Source: Sipunculus nudus (lineage: Eukaryota > Annelida > Sipuncula > Golfingiida > Sipunculidae). Taken from it: a DNA stretch of 64,000 nt. Shown here piece by piece: positions 58,886 to 64,000 of this stretch. The notes beneath the pieces were generated by a model. It was given only the letters and a program-made list of their open reading frames with translations. It ran no database searches and was not told the origin of the DNA. A program made the position numbers and the translations under genes. Positions within the stretch are counted from its first letter, which is position 1. The number at the start of each line of letters is the position of its first letter. Location: positions 67,886,300 to 67,950,299 of the forward strand of contig CM049314.1 of NCBI GenBank assembly GCA_026874595.1. The letters are read 5' to 3'.

Positions 58886-59740
58886 AAATGTTTTGCTGAA
58901 CATTTCTAGAGGGTTAGGGAAAAGACATATCAATAGTCCATTTCATTTTGGGTATTATAAGAATAACCACAATATATATTTTCTGATAAACCGTTATGAC
59001 AAAGGACCATTAGTTTGTCCCCGTGTGGAAGCCACACATTCGTGTTTATTTGATCTGTCACTCGCAAGGTAAACTCGTGTTACTGAAGCATGACATGGTT
59101 CACACATGAAACGCATACACGTGAACACACGACTGATATTTAAGGAGATTTTGGTGGAGGTCTGTACACCCTGCCTTCAGATTATGGTGTGTGATCAATT
59201 TAAAGAAGTACTGGTGATATTTTTTCATGTTTCATCGTCCCTACTGACAACGAATCTTAAGAAATATATATGACCCCCGCCCCCCACCACCACCAAATGA
59301 TAATTAAGTTGTGGGGCTTCTTTCTTAAAAAAAAAAAAAAAACTTTAGAAAACACATGACTTGGTCTAACGGTTTAACCATGGTTATCATGGAATGATAT
59401 TTTTGAATGTATAAAAATCAACATACCTGTAACCAATAAAAAAATGTTAAACGGTGGTCACATCACTGGTCTCAGTGCCCAGTGTTGACCGAACTGAAAT
59501 GCCCTCGCATTGAAAGTGGAGTCATGTGGTCTTTTGATTAATCTTTACTTGCTTTTGAGAGAGAAAATTCCTTTAGAGGCGTTACAATGGATATGGAGGA
59601 TCAAAGGGGATTATATTGGACCAGCGTGACCGCGCATTGCACGGAAATGCCTTCGGGGCAGGACATGCGTTCTGGTCTTAACAGGCCTGTGAAAATCCCC
59701 GAGGCGCCTCCTGAAAAGCGTCACAGGCGTGGAGGACCTT
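58886..59740 (+). repeat. 0.85-kb tandem duplication, unit 2, with insertion
   Basis: Partner of 58120-58885. It carries an extra G/C-rich stretch of about 80 bp (about 59620-59700, with CCGCGCATTGCACGG and CCTTCGGGGCAGGAC) before the shared GCCTCCTGAAAA end, plus an A16 run (59327-59342). Confidence 0.8.
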
Positions 59741-62009
59741 GCAGCACAAAAAATAGGGGCACCTAATGGGGGAATATTAAAATTATTAATTATTCATCTA
59801 AATAGGGCTAATCCCGCAAAATAAAACAAACTTGTCCTAGAAGAGCGCACCACCGATACGTCTGCCGAATTTGGAGAGTCAAATCAGAACGGAAGCAGGT
59901 AAACCGTGGTCTAGAAAAACCCAACTCCGTATTAATTATATTGATTTTTCAGCAAGGAAAATAAAATTATTATCTTTAATAAAATCGTTATGCCTGTTAC
60001 AGATTTGTTTGTATGTGATCTTGTAAAAGACGGAGTATAGGCTGTTGATATATTAGCTCTACAATTAATCTAGCCATTATCTTTGACAGTAACACATTTT
60101 ACCCAAAATCACACTTAAATCATTATATTAATACTATAGACATTTGCTTAACATGCATTGCTCTTTAAAACATTGTTAAACAGTGAGGAAACTTCCCAAA
60201 GGATAATCAACATTAATGGCAGTTGTCTGAATTTCCCTAGGGAATGCCTGCAACTTGCCATGATCCAATTATGCTTTTTCGTTAAAAATTGAACTTCAAT
60301 TATGAGATTTCATAATAAGCGTTCATCATTATCTTATTACTTTTAAAGCTAGCCAAAGAAACCGTAACGCCCAATTTAAATGTTTGTCACAATATGTCAT
60401 TAAGCATAACATGTTATCAGAATAATCCTAGTTACACATACAGACTTTAAATCAACCGATATAAGCCATTTTGATGTGCTAATGAGACTCTGAAAGGACA
60501 ACATTTTATAAACAATTTAATAACTCACCATGGGTTTCATCGTTCTAATTAAAAGTCACAAAGGCGTTTGCCAAATTATGCAAGCATTCGTAGTGATTGC
60601 TCAAACTTAAATCATCTTTGATGTTATTGCTCATTTAGCGGTTTGCAAGACGACACCACATTAAAATTAACCAATTATATTGTTTCGCAAACCTGCAGAG
60701 TCGTTCAACATAATCTCTGTTATAAAATTAAAACTATAGAAGAACTCATTAACAAACCCTAATGTTACGTCGGTCAACTGAGATAATATCGTCATTCTTT
60801 TTTTCCAATAATTTTCCTCATTTTCCCCAGACAACAAACATAAGTGACCAAAGAACAAATGCACATTTATAAATTACCATGTTTCCAACCTATCAGCTGA
60901 TCGTGTATTTTTCGTCCCCCTTTTAGCATGCTAACGCAAGGTTAATGAATTGCCATAAATAACTAGATATAATAAACAAGGTGAAGGTTGGGCGGCCATT
61001 GAGTTTTGATGATTGACATTGGTCTATGAACGCTGGTATTGACAAAACCATAAAATGGCATAAAATGCAGACAATCTAGCATTTGACGAATTACATTCGT
61101 AACCTGACATCGTTCAGTGTGATTAATCTGATAACCTCCAGTCGTTCTTAAAGGGGCCTAATCAGTTATAAAGCATGTTGAATTAACACAAAAAATGGAT
61201 TTTTCCATTTTAAATAAATGTGTACCTGCAAATATATTGCTTTTAAACAATATGCTCACTCTTGTAAACGAGTGCTAAAAACAGTGCACATTGCGATCAT
61301 AGGTGTCAACAGAAGCACAGCTCGTGCATCGACCGGTCCCCAACACCTGTCAATCCGGAGATATCATGACTGACTTGGCTTAAAAATGTAATATATGTGA
61401 CCTCCGGTCGGGCGGGGTTGTTATTGTAAACAGCCACACGTGGCCCATGCTTACATACACGCACAGTCATAACCAGCTGTTAAAGAGCTATATGCGAGGT
61501 ACTGAGACTGTGTGCATAAAGCAAAATATGAACTGATACTAGTGTCAAAGAATCTGCAATAATATTGCTATTGATTATGTTCCTCTAATATTACGTGTAT
61601 CTTAATCAACAGATGGCTGCATATTAGTCATATTTCAATTAATATCACAATGGCAGTGGGCATTATCCTAATGAACGATGCATCATTTGTAACATGGTTG
61701 CCGATATAAACTGATGTCAATGAACAGAACAATTATTATTATAATTATAATTATAATTATTATTGATATTTTTTATTATTATTGTTATAGTTTTTATTAG
61801 CGTCAGTTTGAATATTCATATATTTATCTTGTACATTTTTATTTATATTTTCGATTAAACGACTGGTTTAGCATAAAGGGCATTTAAGGACATAACAGGA
61901 CATCAATCAGAGACTGCATATTTACCTCTATCAATATCCTCGTCAAGGTTTGAGGTTAGAGGCGCTAATATAGGGAGATGGGGAGGTATAAAAAAAAAAC
62001 CCTCCCCAC
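59741..62009. other. repeat-poor stretch, possible cis-regulatory DNA (60.0-61.7 kb)
   Basis: Apart from an ATT/AAT-rich near-palindrome (61731-61765), no repeat and no coding domain is visible. TAAT-type cores, a TGATTGACAT (about 61011) and an E-box-like ACAGATGGC (about 61610) occur. The sequence looks complex and non-repetitive compared with its surroundings, which is the only ground for the suggestion. Confidence 0.2.
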
Positions 62010-62267
62010 TTTTTGGCAATGGGGGGGATAGTCAATGTAATCACCCCCCCCCCCCCCCCCCTCACACACACACTATTCAGAGAATAATATTTATATATTG
62101 CAAATTAAAAATATTAATAAATAGAATTATGGAATTCGGTTTCATTTGTTAGTTTACTGTAAAATATTACATCTTAACGTAGTCTGAATCAACTTATATA
62201 CTGGAAACATAATACCAATTTTTCCTAAACCTAATACTTAATTGCAATATTTTTTAAATGTGATTAA

Positions 62268-62347
<80 letters not shown>

Positions 62348-62410
62348 AATGTGTCATACAGGTACTTATACATTTAAAATGTTTCATATAGACTATTTAT
62401 ATATGTGTGT
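62010..62410 (+). mobile_element. poly-C/AT dispersed repeat (family P, copy 2)
   Basis: Has the same order as 13200-13470: GGCAATGGGGGG, then GTCAATGTAATCA, C18-19 (about 62043-62061), CAGAGAATAATAT, AT-rich body, (TA)n and ATTTAAAATGTTTCA. The (TA)n tract is much longer here. Confidence 0.6.
62269..62345. repeat. (TA)n microsatellite
   Basis: About 77 bp of uninterrupted TA dinucleotides inside a family P element. Confidence 0.97.
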
Positions 62411-62770
62411 GTGCCAGTGTGTGTCTGTGTGTGCAAGTTATTCCCCACCCTGGAAGATGAATTGACAAAACTGTTTGAGGTGTTCCATACAACCACAGGA
62501 AATTTAAATATACGAATGCGACATATACGTGAGGCGTGAATGACCGACTTGGTGGTTACGCGATAGGTAAGCTATGTTGGTCAGACCAAAGGCGGTATGT
62601 TATGCCAGTACATAATTTGAAAACTACTTCACAATTCTTTAAATGGATTTTCTAACAGACGAACCAATCAAGTAACCAACAAACGACGATAAAAAGGCTA
62701 CCGGTTTACCGGCAGTCGTCTCACAGACACACACACACAAATCAACACACACACACATATATATTACAAT
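62401..62770. other. CA/TG-rich spacer between inverted family P copies
   Basis: Contains (TG)n near 62404-62438 and (CA)n near 62726-62758. No gene recognised. Confidence 0.5.
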
Positions 62771-62806
62771 AATTATGCAATATAGAGCCTCACCTTACAC
62801 ACACAC

Positions 62807-62810
<4 letters not shown>

Positions 62811-62849
<39 letters not shown>
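62811..62849. repeat. (TA)n microsatellite
   Basis: About 39 bp of TA dinucleotides at the inner edge of the inverted family P copy. Confidence 0.96.
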
Positions 62850-62851
<2 letters not shown>

Positions 62852-62854
62852 CCG

Positions 62855-63095
62855 TTGTATGAATTGTTTGACACATTTTAAATATGCATGCTTATTCACG
62901 TTTCAAATATATTACAATTAAGTATAAGGTTGTAGAAAATATGTTACCCATTATAAATTAATTTCATTTACAGCATATAAAAAATTCTCTGAAAAGGGGG
63001 GGGGGTGGGATTATATGACCATGCCCCCTTGCCAAAACGTTGAGGATAATTACCCCCTTTCCCCCTATCTGCCCGCCCCCCCCCCCCCTTTCTAG
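62855..63095 (-). mobile_element. poly-C/AT dispersed repeat (family P, copy 3, inverted)
   Basis: On the minus strand it reads GTTTTGGCAAGGGGGCATGG, GTCATATAATC, a C run, TTCAGAGAAT, AT-rich body and ATTTAAAATGTGTCA, then (TA)n. This matches 62010-62410 and 13200-13470. With copy 2 it forms a head-out inverted pair about 1.1 kb wide. Confidence 0.55.
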
Positions 63096-64000
63096 AGTCC
63101 TGTATTCACGCATGGGAATATTTTCGGGAGTAGGAAAATCCTTTAAACATAAATGTTACCAATGTTAAAATCAAAGCACGTGCTTGAACAATCCTGTCAA
63201 ATTCAGGTAATACAGAGAGGAATGCCGCAAACAAAGAACAATATACGCCAGTATCAGAATAAACAGGCCATTTTCAGAGCCGCAAGAATCGATTACACTC
63301 CAATGCGGAGGGCACAGCGATTATATCATTTCTAAAGCGTCACGGACCCGCTCTCACTAAACGATACATTTTCCCCTGTTATGATAAAAACAATGCACCA
63401 TTTTCGTTATCCTTTTTTTTTTCTTACCTACGGGATCCCTTGCTCTTCCTGTACTCAAATCACAAAGCTTAATTCTGAGAACCGAAATTAACTTGAGTGA
63501 CAGCTATTGTATAATTTGATTGACATCCAACGTATATTCCGCCCATGGAATTCTGGATTCTCTTTCAATCCTCCACTAAAGATATGTCTTCCTGTCAGTG
63601 GAAAATTGTACAGTTCCGACCTAATCTTCAGGAGCTTGAACGCTGAACTAAGCCCCCACGGGCATCATTATTTTCATGCCGTTCACTAAATATGAGGCCG
63701 GACATGAACTAGGCTTTATATCCCGACTCTGAGGTAACATTTTAACGTTGCCTGCTTTAAGTCGCGATGTCGTACTATATATCTGAATATTCTTGATTTC
63801 ATGTATCGTTCATAATGCAATCAATGAAATCACTGCATGTAAATAAATCTTGGTATTTCGATTAAGTAGAACATTATTAATAGATCTGATAAAATGAAAT
63901 ACAATTATCGCTCGTCGTGATAAGAATGCAATACCATTATCGGTTGCCTGACAGAAAAAAAACACCAGTTTATATCGCCTTGACAAAAAGCTGGTAGGTA
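63096..64000. other. unassigned sequence to window end
   Basis: No gene or repeat recognised. Short open frames of about 60 codons only. Confidence 0.4.

Overview
The window is AT-rich, animal-type nuclear DNA with no intact protein-coding gene that I can recognise. It has long (TA)n runs, G/C homopolymers, tRNA-derived SINEs, LINEs, a Ty3/Gypsy element and tandem-repeat-bearing Helitron/Helentron-like elements. That mix suggests a marine invertebrate, most likely a bivalve mollusc; the host assignment is inference. There is no bacterial-style gene, rRNA, functional tRNA or CRISPR array.

Layout. 1-27.1 kb is intergenic or intronic sequence with SINE copies (1-212, 5.2 kb, 11.4 kb, 18.3 kb, 21.8 kb), a solo LTR (2281-3141), a 43-bp tandem array (8159-8533), small terminal-inverted-repeat elements (15.2 kb, 19.9-21.6 kb), a local duplication (16.0-17.2 kb) and many (TA)n runs. 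27.1-43.8 kb is a nest of transposons. A Gmr1-type Ty3/Gypsy pseudo-element lies on the minus strand (27.1-31.6 kb). Next to it, just before its gag start, is an L1/Tx1-like LINE on the plus strand (about 31.6-43.0 kb). That LINE is interrupted in ORF2 by a second, jockey/CR1-type LINE on the minus strand (34387-37547) and in its 3' region by a Helitron/Helentron-like element with four about 325-bp tandem units (40759 to about 42765). A second LTR of the 2281 family (42997-43843) abuts the LINE tail. 43.9-64 kb is intergenic, with old, diverged long repeats (44-51 kb), a 0.8-kb tandem duplication (58.1-59.7 kb), poly-C/AT elements including an inverted pair (62.0-63.1 kb), and two repeat-poor stretches (52.5-53.8 and 60.0-61.7 kb) that may be conserved regulatory DNA.

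The most notable item is the Gypsy element. Its integrase lies upstream of the reverse transcriptase (gag-protease-integrase-RT-RNase H), the Ty1/copia-like order known from the Gmr1 group. Protease, integrase, RT and RNase H each carry an inactivating change, so it is a fossil. Both LINEs are also broken by stops and frameshifts. All coding features here are therefore annotated as pseudogenes.
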